This document shows, piece after piece, positions 1 to 11,006 of a DNA stretch of 43,912 nucleotides (its first letter is position 1; every line of letters begins with the position of its first letter). Origin of the DNA: CAVCAD01 sp036653735 (GTDB taxonomy: Bacteria; Bacillota_I; Bacilli_A; RF39; UBA660); contig JAVVTI010000004.1 of assembly GCA_036653735.1 (NCBI GenBank), positions 1 through 43,912 on the forward strand, given 5' to 3'. The position numbers and the translations under genes were made by a program. The notes below the pieces were generated by a model. It was not told the origin of the DNA. It saw only the letters and a list, made by a program, of their open reading frames with translations, and did no database searches.

Positions 1-501
<501 letters not shown>

Positions 502-787
502 AAGGAGAAAGACTTTTAAACAAAGATACTTTTTAGAAAAAGCACTTTTTGCTAGTTTCTGTGATTAAATCAAAACTAGTAGTAACACTTAGTTACAAAA
601 CAATAAAATTATTTTACTTAGCTTTGAGAGATTATTTCTCTCATATGTTGTTATTAACAACGTATTGTTCTTTGAAAACTAGATAATGTAATTGTATATA
701 ATTTTTTATATACGCGAGTAAAATTTTTGAGTAATCTTACTTTATTGTAAGATATTAAGAAACTAACTCATCAAATTAGGATTAAGT
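502..787 (+). other. 16S-23S internal transcribed spacer, no tRNA
   Basis: This AT-rich spacer holds no tRNA-Ile or tRNA-Ala gene. It contains TGTTCTTTGAAAACTAGATAA near 665-685, the element commonly found in Firmicutes rRNA spacers just before 23S, where the processing stem and boxA-like antitermination signals lie. Nothing else coding is visible. Confidence 0.75.
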
Positions 788-3710
<2,923 letters not shown>

Positions 3711-3778
3711 AATTTTAATTTGATATTACATTATCTTGTTTTGAGAGAATAATTGTTGTATAATAACAATATATCTAA

Positions 3779-3884
3779 ATTGGTTGCGATAGCAAAGAGG
3801 GTACACCTGATCCCATCTCGAACTCAGAAGTTAAGCTCTTTTACGCCGACGATAGTGTAAGCGAAAATAGGAAGTTGCCAATTT
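3779..3884 (+). rRNA. rrf: 5S ribosomal RNA (short form)
   Basis: Conserved 5S segments are clear: ACACCTGATCCCATCTCGAA followed by CTCAGAAGTTAAGC. The ends TTGGTTGC and GTTGCCAA form the terminal helix. At about 105 nt it is shorter than the usual 115-120 nt of most Firmicutes and closer to Mollicutes 5S. A run of T from 3882 follows directly and may end the rRNA transcript. Confidence 0.92.
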
Positions 3885-3900
3885 TTTTTTGATTTAAAAC

Positions 3901-3929
3901 TTGTATTTTAAATACATGTTTGATATAAT
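3901..3929 (+). promoter_or_regulatory. Promoter of tRNA-His
   Basis: A -35 element TTGTAT (3901-3906) and a perfect -10 TATAAT (3924-3929) are separated by exactly 17 bp. The expected start of transcription is about 3936, just ahead of the tRNA, so the tRNA is probably not dependent on rRNA read-through. Confidence 0.7.
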
Positions 3930-3939
3930 ACTAATACAT

Positions 3940-4016
3940 GGCGCTATTGGTGAAGTGGTTAACACGGCGGATTGTGGTTCCGTTATGCATCGGTTCGATC
4001 CCGATATGGCGCCCCA
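3940..4016 (+). tRNA. tRNA-His (anticodon GTG)
   Basis: A full cloverleaf can be folded. The anticodon stem GCGGA/TCCGT encloses the loop with GTG, the T arm reads ATCGG-TTCGATC-CCGAT, and the acceptor stem is GCGCTAT/ATGGCGC. The extra G at -1 (3940) pairs with C73, the identity element of bacterial tRNA-His. The CCA end is encoded (4014-4016). One D-stem position (13-22) is A-A. Confidence 0.95.
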
Positions 4017-4043
4017 AAAGAAAAAAATCGAATAATTCGATAT

Positions 4044-4077
4044 AAAAAAACTTAATTATTAAAATTAAGTTTTTTTT
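4044..4077. terminator. Bidirectional terminator between tRNA-His and the DUF11 gene
   Basis: An A-run, the stem ACTTAATT / AATTAAGT and a T-run form a symmetric intrinsic terminator. It can end the tRNA transcript on + and the 792-aa surface-protein transcript on -. Confidence 0.8.
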
Positions 4078-4094
4078 ATATTTGTAAACTTTAA

Positions 4095-6473
4095 TTAACA
4101 GCAAGTACAGCCATTAATTTGACAATTAACTATATTTAATTTTTGTTTTAAAATAGATTCTAATGTATTTATTGAATCAAGCATATCTTGAACACTCTTA
4201 TTAATACATAATAATTCATCTTTTGTTATATTACCCATAGCAAGAGCAGCCTGAATTTTTAAACCTTCTGAGTTTGCAATAGCAGCAAGAGCAGCTTGCT
4301 CAAGAGCTACAGACTGTATTAAATCATTAATTTCTTGTTTATAATTATTTCTAAAAATTAAAGTATTAACTACATTACTAGTAGAACTTCCACTTTCACC
4401 ATTAGGGTTAAGAGGATTTAATGTATATTTAAATGCTGAACTAGCCTTATTAGCAATAGGATTAGGACTAGGCATTGATGTTACAGTAACTTTAAAAGAA
4501 ACTGTTACACTATTTCCAGGTAGGATAGGATTAGTTAAATTAATTCCAGTATCAGGAGTACCTGTACTAGGAACACTTACTGATAAAGAACCTGGTAAAT
4601 AAATAGTTCCATTATTAATTGCATCAGTTATAATAACACTATCTACTGGTACATTTCCTGTATTCTTAACCAATAAATTATATGTAATAACTTGATTTAG
4701 ATAAGATACATTATCACTAGCTGTTTTAGTAGTCTCTAAAGTAGCATTTACTATTTTAGTAGTTACTGTATTACTATTTCCAGAAGCCTTCTCTCCATTA
4801 GGATTAGAAGGATCAACTGTATAAGTATAATCAACCTTTCCAGTATTTTCTATAGGATTAATAGTAGGAACAGAAGTCACTTTAACCTTAAACGTAATAG
4901 TTGCAGTACTTCCAGCAGCAATAGGAGAAGTTAGTACGATAGATGAAGTAGGATCTCCAGTAAACGGTAAAGTAGAAGTAACAGAAGATGCAACATAACT
5001 AGTTCCAGCAGGAACGGTATCAGTTACAACTACATTATTAGCAGCAACATTACCTGAGTTATGTATATTAAGAGTATAAGTTAAAATATCTCCTAATTTA
5101 GCAAAAGTTTTATCAACAGTCTTAGAGAAATTTCCATTAGAAATTAAATCAGCACTATTAATTAATGTAGAAACTAAATTAGTATTCTTAATAGGTTGAC
5201 CTGGAATAGCAACCGATGCAACATTATTAACCTGAGTATTAGGCGTTGCAGTATTTACAAGAACCTGCCAAGAAATTGTAACATCACTATTAGGAGCAAC
5301 TGAAGTAAGAGTAATTCCAGTATTAGGATTAGTTCCTGTATACGGAGTACTTACTAATAGATTCCCAGCATATGTAGTACCAGCTGGTAAAGCATCAGTT
5401 ACAACAACATTATTAACCGCAAAATTATTAGGGTTATGTCCGGTTATTGTATAAGTTAATACATCTCCTGGCTTAGCATAAGCCTTATCAACAGTTTTAG
5501 TAAATGTTTCAGGAGCAGCATTAGTTATAGTATAAACAATATTATCTCCTAGAGCAGGAGTTATATTAAGAGGCAAACTTCCTGTTGCAGGAACCGTTCC
5601 TCCATTAGTTAAATTTACTGCAGAAACAGCAACAGTATATAGAGATAAAGGACTTACTGATCCAGGTGACATTGCTTCATTAATAGTATACGTATTTCCA
5701 GGTATACCATAAATAGTAGCAGACTGTGGCTGAATACCTACAGCACTACCAGTAGTAGATACCAAGTTACTAGGAGATCCTCCTATATTTAAATCAAATT
5801 GATCAGCACTATTAATTCTAGCACCAATATTCTTCTTAATAGTTACTCTAGTAGTTACGAAACCAAAAGCTACAGCCTCTCTTCCATAAGTTTCTAAAGT
5901 TAATTTAGTAGGATTACTTGTAGCTAAAACATAAGCTGCTTGACTACTTTGATTAGTTCCAGTAATTGTTACCAAGGGAGTTCCAACACCAGTTATAGTA
6001 GGAGGATTAGGTCCTATAGTAGTAACTAAACTCCATGGATTACCAGTAGTAGTAAAAGTTAAATGCTCTGTATACTGAGGAAAATTATTAGTACTTTCAG
6101 CATCAGCTACTACAGCATTAAAATTAGGTACAACATTTCCATTAACATCCTTTACTACAATATTATAAACTTCTATTGTACTATTAGCAGAGTAAGAAGG
6201 TAACAGCGGTGTAGTTAAAGCTACATTACCTACTATTCCAGTATATTGAAGACTTCCAAAAAACGAAAACGGACGTGGTACAGGACTAGCAACAAAAGGT
6301 ACGATTGATGAAGGTATAGATTTAATATCAAACGTAACAGTACTACCATCCTTTAAAGTACCAGTTTGGTTTGTTAATATTTGACCGGGTGTTAAAGTTA
6401 AACTACCAAAATCAAACCATCCAATTGAATCAGAACCAACACCAGTACCTGGGTTTGCATAGACAAATGACAT
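4095..6473 (-). CDS. DUF11-repeat surface protein with C-terminal helical module
   Basis: This is a 792-aa beta-rich protein. Residues 15-50 carry an N-terminal block (SIGWFDFGSLTLTPG, then GTLKDGSTVTFD) that I recall from other Firmicutes DUF11 proteins. Three DUF11 repeats follow at about 323-436, 448-575 and 578-706; each starts with a KTVDK/ETTKT-like strand and contains VVVTD.LPAGT-type motifs. Residues 709-786 are helical, with a short Cys-rich end (CQINGCTCC). There is no signal peptide, transmembrane segment or LPXTG motif, so its route to the surface is unclear. The start is ATG with AGAAAGGAAG seven bases upstream. It lies 19 bp downstream of the 92-aa gene, whose whole length resembles its C-terminal module. 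It is likely a fibrous surface or spore-coat-type protein; that role is inferred. Confidence 0.85.
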   Translation of the reverse strand: MSFVYANPGTGVGSDSIGWFDFGSLTLTPGQILTNQTGTLKDGSTVTFDIKSIPSSIVPFVASPVPRPFSFFGSLQYTGIVGNVALTTPLLPSYSANSTIEVYNIVVKDVNGNVVPNFNAVVADAESTNNFPQYTEHLTFTTTGNPWSLVTTIGPNPPTITGVGTPLVTITGTNQSSQAAYVLATSNPTKLTLETYGREAVAFGFVTTRVTIKKNIGARINSADQFDLNIGGSPSNLVSTTGSAVGIQPQSATIYGIPGNTYTINEAMSPGSVSPLSLYTVAVSAVNLTNGGTVPATGSLPLNITPALGDNIVYTITNAAPETFTKTVDKAYAKPGDVLTYTITGHNPNNFAVNNVVVTDALPAGTTYAGNLLVSTPYTGTNPNTGITLTSVAPNSDVTISWQVLVNTATPNTQVNNVASVAIPGQPIKNTNLVSTLINSADLISNGNFSKTVDKTFAKLGDILTYTLNIHNSGNVAANNVVVTDTVPAGTSYVASSVTSTLPFTGDPTSSIVLTSPIAAGSTATITFKVKVTSVPTINPIENTGKVDYTYTVDPSNPNGEKASGNSNTVTTKIVNATLETTKTASDNVSYLNQVITYNLLVKNTGNVPVDSVIITDAINNGTIYLPGSLSVSVPSTGTPDTGINLTNPILPGNSVTVSFKVTVTSMPSPNPIANKASSAFKYTLNPLNPNGESGSSTSNVVNTLIFRNNYKQEINDLIQSVALEQAALAAIANSEGLKIQAALAMGNITKDELLCINKSVQDMLDSINTLESILKQKLNIVNCQINGCTCC

Positions 6474-6492
6474 ATATATTCTTCCTTTCTTT

Positions 6493-6771
6493 TTAATTTA
6501 TTTGACAAATAGTACTAGAAAATAAATTTAATTTATTCTTTAGACTCATTTCTAAACTAATTACAGTATCTACTGTATTTTTAACAGACTTGTTAGCTGC
6601 AATTAAATCAGCAGGCGTAATATTAGGCATATTAATAATACTATTAAGTTTTTCACTTTCAGCATTAAGAATATGAGAGATACCTGCTTCCTCATTAGCT
6701 ATTGATTCAATTATATTACCAACAGCATCACCTCTAGTTATAGTACCAGGCTTAATTATAGGCATACCCAT
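6493..6771 (-). CDS. Small helical protein sharing the C-terminal module of the DUF11 protein
   Basis: This 92-aa protein has no signal peptide. Residues about 16-92 align by eye with residues 712-786 of the downstream DUF11 protein: IIESIANEEAG versus LIQSVALEQAA, NAESEKLN versus NSEGLKIQ, NITPADLIAANKSVK versus NITKDELLCINKSVQ, and a shared ending CQIN. I recall similar helical segments (SIALEEAAL.HI.NAEGEKIQ) in clostridial and Bacillus surface or spore proteins. The start ATG at 6771 has a strong GAAAGGGGGA eight bases upstream. It is the first gene of a two-gene transcript. A partner or anchor role for the DUF11 protein, through association of the shared helices, is inferred. Confidence 0.8.
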   Translation of the reverse strand: MGMPIIKPGTITRGDAVGNIIESIANEEAGISHILNAESEKLNSIINMPNITPADLIAANKSVKNTVDTVISLEMSLKNKLNLFSSTICQIN

Positions 6772-6929
6772 ATATAAGTCCCCCTTTCATATAAATAAAA
6801 TTTAATAATAATATTTCTTTTATTCTCTATATACTATGAAAGATAATAATATATGAAAAGAACAAACATAACAAAATAGATAATATATAAAAACATATAA
6901 CTATGATATACTTATTTATAGAGGTAAAA

Positions 6930-8114
6930 ATGATATATGACTGTATAATTATAGGTTCAGGACCATCTGGTTTAATGGCCGCTATAGAAGCATCAAAAAA
7001 TAATAAAATACTAATAATAGAAAAAAACTCATCCCCAGGAGTAAAACTTCTTTTAACAGGCAATAAAAGATGTAACCTAACTAACTTAAAAAGTAATAAT
7101 GATTTTATCAATGAAATAACTCACAATAAAAAGTATCTTTATAGTACTATAAATAAATTTGGTCCTAAAGAAATATACGATTTCTTTATAAACAATAATG
7201 TTTTATTAAAAGAAGAAGAAGATAATAAAATATTCCCAGTAAGTAATAAATCAAGAGATATTTTAGATGCTCTACTTAATAACTTAAAAGGAGTTTCTAT
7301 TAACTACAATGAAACTCTTAATAATATAATTAATGAAAACATAAAAAAAGTAATAACTAATAAAAACATATATAAAACAAAGAATATAATTATAGCACTA
7401 GGAGGTTCTTCATACCCTTTAACTGGAAGTAATGGTGATAACCTAAGAATAGCAAAATTATTAAAACAACCAACTACTGATATTTATCCTTGTGAAACAA
7501 GTATTATACTAAAAGATAACCTCTCTTTAGCAGGTACTTCTATAGAAAAAGTTAATATAAAGTATAAAAAATATAGTTCAGCAGGTAATCTAATGTTTAC
7601 TCATAAAGGTATTAGTGGTAGTGCAATAATGAAACTAAGTGAATACATTTATTTAAACAATGAAAAAGAAATCATAGTTGATTTCTTACCCGACATTACA
7701 CCCGAAGAATTACTTATTAATATAAAAGAATATGATAATAATAAAAGCATAGCTTCTTACTTAAATCAATATTTTACAAAAAAATTTATACTATACTTAC
7801 TTCAAACAATAAATATAGATAGTCAAACCTTAATAAAAAGATTACCAAGTAAATACTTAGATAATATTATAAACACAATAAAACATAAAACCTTCATAGT
7901 AAAAAGTACTGAAGATATAAAGTATTCCTATATTACAGGAGGAGGAATAGATATGAAATATATAAATACCTCTACTATGGAATCATTAATAAACAAAGGA
8001 ATATATTTTGTAGGAGAATCATTAGATTTACATGGTCCACTTGGAGGATATAATATCACCATTGCTTTATCAACCGGTTACACAGCAGGTTCTAATATAA
8101 ATAAGAAACTATAA
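6930..8114 (+). CDS. HI0933-family NAD(P)/FAD-dependent oxidoreductase
   Basis: This 394-aa flavoprotein opens with a Rossmann FAD-binding motif IIGSGPSGLMAAI and has the HI0933/aminoacetone-oxidase-family signature SSPGVKLLLTGNKRCNLTN near residues 33-51. ALGGSSYPLTGSNGDN in the middle and VGESLDLHGPLGGYNI near the C-terminus complete the family pattern. The substrate of this family is not firmly known; aminoacetone oxidation and tRNA modification have been discussed. The open frame extends nine codons further upstream, but the ATG at 6930 has AGAGGT five bases before it and places the dinucleotide fold at the very start, so I take it as the start. The end overlaps the convergent Nudix gene by 6 bp. 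Confidence 0.9.
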   Translation: MIYDCIIIGSGPSGLMAAIEASKNNKILIIEKNSSPGVKLLLTGNKRCNLTNLKSNNDFINEITHNKKYLYSTINKFGPKEIYDFFINNNVLLKEEEDNKIFPVSNKSRDILDALLNNLKGVSINYNETLNNIINENIKKVITNKNIYKTKNIIIALGGSSYPLTGSNGDNLRIAKLLKQPTTDIYPCETSIILKDNLSLAGTSIEKVNIKYKKYSSAGNLMFTHKGISGSAIMKLSEYIYLNNEKEIIVDFLPDITPEELLINIKEYDNNKSIASYLNQYFTKKFILYLLQTINIDSQTLIKRLPSKYLDNIINTIKHKTFIVKSTEDIKYSYITGGGIDMKYINTSTMESLINKGIYFVGESLDLHGPLGGYNITIALSTGYTAGSNINKKL

Positions 8115-8570
8115 AATACTATGTGTTAATATACTACTATCAATTAACTTAATAATACTACTAGGTCTTATATCCATATTATTAAGATCCTCTTTATTAA
8201 CCCAAAAAATCTTAGTAGAATCTTTATCTAAACAACTAAAATTATTTTTACTAGCAAGATCTTCATCACTAGAAATATTTATTTTATATATCATAAGAAT
8301 TTCATGAAATTTACATTTTTTAGTATCAAAAAAGTTCTCACTAATATTAATAAGCTTACAATTACTTATATCTGCTTTATAACCAATTTCTTCTTTTACT
8401 TCTCTAATTACAGCATCTAAGGAAGTCTCTCCAAACTTAACCCTTCCACCTACTAAACTAAAATAGTTGTTATTATTACTTTGTTCTAATAATAATCTAT
8501 TATTATTTGTAATAATAGCACAAGCTCTATAATTAAAAGTATAGTTATTATTCATATAACTAATATCCAT
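8109..8570 (-). CDS. Nudix hydrolase
   Basis: This 153-aa protein carries a complete Nudix box, G-x5-E-x7-REVKEEIGY, starting at GRVKFGETSLDAVIREV. Such enzymes hydrolyse nucleoside diphosphates linked to another group; the substrate cannot be read from the sequence. A frame eleven codons longer exists (to 8603) but lacks a ribosome-binding site, whereas the ATG at 8570 has GAGGTG nine bases upstream and is preferred. The gene is convergent with the flavoprotein gene and the two 3' ends overlap by 6 bp, with no terminator between them. Confidence 0.88.
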   Translation of the reverse strand: MDISYMNNNYTFNYRACAIITNNNRLLLEQSNNNNYFSLVGGRVKFGETSLDAVIREVKEEIGYKADISNCKLINISENFFDTKKCKFHEILMIYKINISSDEDLASKNNFSCLDKDSTKIFWVNKEDLNNMDIRPSSIIKLIDSSILTHSIL

Positions 8571-8650
8571 AAAGTAACTCACCTCTGTATATAATTTTAA
8601 CATATTAAATATTAATTACAAATACTTAAGTAAATTTTAATAAAATATAG

Positions 8651-8656
8651 TATAAT
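8651..8656 (+). promoter_or_regulatory. -10 element of the papain-like gene
   Basis: TATAAT lies within AAAATATAGTATAATTATA, 22 bp before the start codon. The same 19-base string surrounds the -10 of the gene at 17507. No good -35 is visible at normal spacing. Confidence 0.45.
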
Positions 8657-8678
8657 TATATATAGTATTGAGGAGTAA

Positions 8679-9299
8679 ATGAATAAAAAAAACATATATA
8701 TAATTTTTTCTAGAACTAATAATAATATGGGAAGCTTTATTAGAAAAGTAACCAATAGCAAATATAATCATGTCTCTTTATCTCTAAATAAATCATTAGA
8801 AGAAATGTATTCTTTTGCAAGATATAATAAAGAAAACATACTATATGGAGGTTTTGTTATAGAATCTAATATAAGGTATCAAGATTCTCAAGTTCTAATA
8901 TTTAAAATACCTATTACTATAAAAGAATATAACAATTTATCATTACAAATTGAAACAATGAAAACAAATAAAAATAAATATATTTATAATTATTTCTCAG
9001 CTTTTTCATATTTGTTTTCAAAGAAAATAACAATATATAATTCATATACATGTGTAGAATTCATAATAAATATAATAAAAACTTATATAAAAGAAATTAA
9101 TATAAAACAATTCTACTCATTAAATGAACTAAGAAGCATATTAAAAAAATATACTATATTTGAAAACAATTTTAATGTATACAAAAAAATCTATAATAAT
9201 AAAGAAGATAACTACACACAATCGCACATAATATTTTATTATTATTACAAAATCATAATAAACTTTATAGCTCTATTATATAGATTAATATTCATCTAA
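8679..9299 (+). CDS. Permuted papain-like (YiiX/YebB-type, DUF830) hydrolase
   Basis: This 206-aa protein has the arrangement of circularly permuted NlpC/P60-like enzymes: a His in YNHVSLSL (H31) comes before the Cys in SYTCVEFI (C125), the reverse of the classical order. The family includes amidases and thiol hydrolases acting on peptidoglycan or lipids. The C-terminus (about 185-206) is hydrophobic and could be a membrane anchor; there is no N-terminal signal. The ATG is preceded by TGAGGAG. The last codons are part of a 38-bp sequence repeated 201 bp downstream, so the present C-terminus may have been shaped by a rearrangement. Confidence 0.7.
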   Translation: MNKKNIYIIFSRTNNNMGSFIRKVTNSKYNHVSLSLNKSLEEMYSFARYNKENILYGGFVIESNIRYQDSQVLIFKIPITIKEYNNLSLQIETMKTNKNKYIYNYFSAFSYLFSKKITIYNSYTCVEFIINIIKTYIKEINIKQFYSLNELRSILKKYTIFENNFNVYKKIYNNKEDNYTQSHIIFYYYYKIIINFIALLYRLIFI

Positions 9300-9311
9300 G
9301 AGTGTACAATA
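9274..9311 (+). repeat. 38-bp direct repeat, copy 1
   Basis: This copy covers the last codons and stop of the papain-like gene and about 12 bp beyond. It is identical over 38 bp to 9475-9512. Weaker similarity extends upstream (AATC.CACATAA...ATTTTATTATTATTA on both sides). Confidence 0.9.
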
Positions 9312-9330
9312 TAAAACATATATAAATTTA

Positions 9331-9444
9331 TCTCTGGTTTTGCAGCGATAACCCACAACCCATTATACAAAAAGGCATCAAGCACTTTTTGATCCGTTGT
9401 GTAATATTAATTTTTAATATATTGAGCAGTAAAACTCAGTATAT
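9331..9444 (+). ncRNA. Structured, GC-richer intergenic element (possible small RNA or leader)
   Basis: Two strong hairpins stand in otherwise plain AT-rich DNA. Hairpin 1 (9362-9405) has a 9-bp outer stem ATTATACAA/TTGTGTAAT, an AAA/G internal loop, then GG-ATCAA/TTGATCC with one bulged C and a 7-nt loop. Hairpin 2 (9417-9444) has a 10-bp stem ATATATTGAG/CTCAGTATAT with one G-U pair and an 8-nt loop. A smaller stem GGTT/AACC (9336-9353) precedes them. No T-box or riboswitch core that I know is present. It may be a small RNA, a leader of the ABC operon at 9582, or part of an inserted element. Confidence 0.4.
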
Positions 9445-9474
9445 AATCATACATAAACACATATAACATTTTAT

Positions 9475-9512
9475 TATTATATAGATTAATATTCATCTAA
9501 GAGTGTACAATA
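9475..9512 (+). repeat. 38-bp direct repeat, copy 2
   Basis: This is an exact copy of 9274-9311, with 163 bp between the two. Here it no longer continues an open frame, so it looks like a duplicated tail of the papain-like gene. Confidence 0.9.
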
Positions 9513-9533
9513 AAAAATAAATATATAAAAAAG

Positions 9534-9562
9534 TTTAAATTCATATAAAAATGTTATATAAT
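9534..9562 (+). promoter_or_regulatory. Likely promoter of the amino-acid ABC operon
   Basis: A perfect -10 TATAAT (9557-9562) lies 17 bp from TTTAAA (9534-9539), a weak -35. It is 20 bp before the start codon. Confidence 0.45.
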
Positions 9563-9581
9563 AATAAATAAGAAGGTGTAT

Positions 9582-10298
9582 ATGAAAAAGATAATATTAC
9601 TATTTAGTTTTCTATTGATAATAACAGGTTGTAGTTCCAAAAAAGAATCCCTAGTAATGGTAACAGAAGCAGGCTTTGCTCCATATGAGTATTATGAAAA
9701 TAATAAAATTGTAGGAGTAGACGTAGAAATAGCAAAAGAAATAGCTCAAAAATTAAAACGAAAACTTGTTATAAAGGATGTAGCATTTGATTCAATAATC
9801 AATGAATTAAATGCAGGAAAAGCATCATTTGCAGCAGCTGGACTTTCAGTAACGGAAGAAAGAAAAGAAAAAGTAGACTTTTCAGTAGAATATTCAACAA
9901 GTAAGCAAGTAATTGTAATAAGAAAAGATAGCTTAATAAAAAGCTCTGAAGATTTAGAAAATAAAAAAATAACTTGCCAACTTGGAACAGTAGCTGACTT
10001 ATATCTAAGCGATCATTATAAAGAAGAAAATATTAGTAGACATAAGAAATTTCTTTCAGCAGCACAAGATATAAAAACTAAAAAGGCAGATGCATTAATA
10101 ATGGATTATTTTCCAGCTAAAGAACTAATAAAAGAAAATAAAGAATTAAAAATGCTAGATAAAGAACTTTTTAGTGATACATACGCTATTGCAGTTAAAA
10201 AGGGAAATAAAGAACTGTTAAAAACAATTAATGAAGTATTAGATGAACTTCTAGCAGCCAATAAAATAGATGAATATGTTATTAAACATACAAAATAA
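9582..10298 (+). CDS. Amino-acid ABC transporter, substrate-binding lipoprotein
   Basis: This 238-aa protein begins with a lipoprotein signal peptide ending in the lipobox ITGC (Cys17). The mature part is a family 3 solute-binding fold: VTEAGFAPYEYYENNKIVGVDVEI near the start, then FDSIINELNAGKASFAAAGLSVTEERKEKVDFS, and a hinge-linked second lobe. It should capture a polar amino acid outside the membrane; the substrate cannot be named. The frame extends to a GTG at 9576, but that GTG is part of the ribosome-binding site AGAAGG, so ATG 9582 is the start. Permease and ATPase genes follow at once in the same operon. Confidence 0.93.
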   Translation: MKKIILLFSFLLIITGCSSKKESLVMVTEAGFAPYEYYENNKIVGVDVEIAKEIAQKLKRKLVIKDVAFDSIINELNAGKASFAAAGLSVTEERKEKVDFSVEYSTSKQVIVIRKDSLIKSSEDLENKKITCQLGTVADLYLSDHYKEENISRHKKFLSAAQDIKTKKADALIMDYFPAKELIKENKELKMLDKELFSDTYAIAVKKGNKELLKTINEVLDELLAANKIDEYVIKHTK

Positions 10299-10307
10299 GG
10301 AGAAATA

Positions 10308-11006
10308 GTGTTAGAAAATATATGGGAAAGTTTTTATCAAAGTGTTATATTTGATTCTAGATATATTTATATTCTAAAAGGATTAGGAAATACTATTATA
10401 ATGGCTTTATGTGCTGTAATAATAGGTGCTTTCTTAGGACTTATAATCGCAATAATAAGAAACAACTATAAAGTAAATAACAAATTAAAAATCCTTAATT
10501 ATATATCCTCATTATATGTTTCTATTATAAGAGGCACACCCGTAGTACTACAATTAATGATAATATACTATATTATATTTAAATCCTCTTCAGCTAATAT
10601 ATTAATATTTGGTATAATAGCCTTTGGACTTAATAGTGCCGCATACGTTTCAGAAATTATAAGAGCTGGGTTAGAATCCATAGATAAAGGACAAACTGAA
10701 GCAGGAAAAACCCTTGGTTTTAACTACTGGAAAATACTTATTTATATTCTATTACCTCAAGCATTTAAAAACATTCTTCCCGCACTAGGAAATGAATTTA
10801 TTACATTACTTAAAGAAACCGCAGTAGCGGGTTATATTGGAATAATGGATCTTACTAAGGCATCTGATATTATAGCCTCAAGAACATATGATTATTTATT
10901 TCCTCTACTCTTAACAGCACTTATGTACTGGGCTATGACTATGGGTCTTACTAAACTATTAAAAATAGTAGAAAGGAAACTAGATAATAATGCTCAAATT
11001 AAATAA
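10308..11006 (+). CDS. Amino-acid ABC transporter permease (HisM/GlnP type)
   Basis: This 232-aa membrane protein has about five transmembrane helices and the EAA loop EAGKTLGFNYWKILIYILLP near residues 142-161, which contacts the ATPase. IRGTPVVLQLM is typical of polar amino-acid permeases. The start is GTG with AAGGAG five bases upstream, nine bases after the binding-protein stop. The 3' end overlaps the ATPase gene by 17 bp, implying coupled translation. One permease gene means it probably works as a homodimer. Confidence 0.93.
   Translation: MLENIWESFYQSVIFDSRYIYILKGLGNTIIMALCAVIIGAFLGLIIAIIRNNYKVNNKLKILNYISSLYVSIIRGTPVVLQLMIIYYIIFKSSSANILIFGIIAFGLNSAAYVSEIIRAGLESIDKGQTEAGKTLGFNYWKILIYILLPQAFKNILPALGNEFITLLKETAVAGYIGIMDLTKASDIIASRTYDYLFPLLLTALMYWAMTMGLTKLLKIVERKLDNNAQIK

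Noticed and set aside
502..787. Possible tRNA genes in the 16S-23S spacer
   Set aside because: No cloverleaf, GTTCGA-type T arm or CCA end is present.
6827..7111. A 94-codon open frame on the - strand
   Set aside because: It is antisense to the conserved FAD-binding motif of the flavoprotein gene.
9274..9512. A classical insertion sequence
   Set aside because: No transposase frame and no terminal inverted repeats; the 38-bp flanks are direct repeats that include gene sequence.
9312..9581. T-box or known amino-acid riboswitch before the ABC importer
   Set aside because: No T-box sequence (AGGGTGG.ACCGCG) or lysine or SAM riboswitch core is seen; only generic hairpins.
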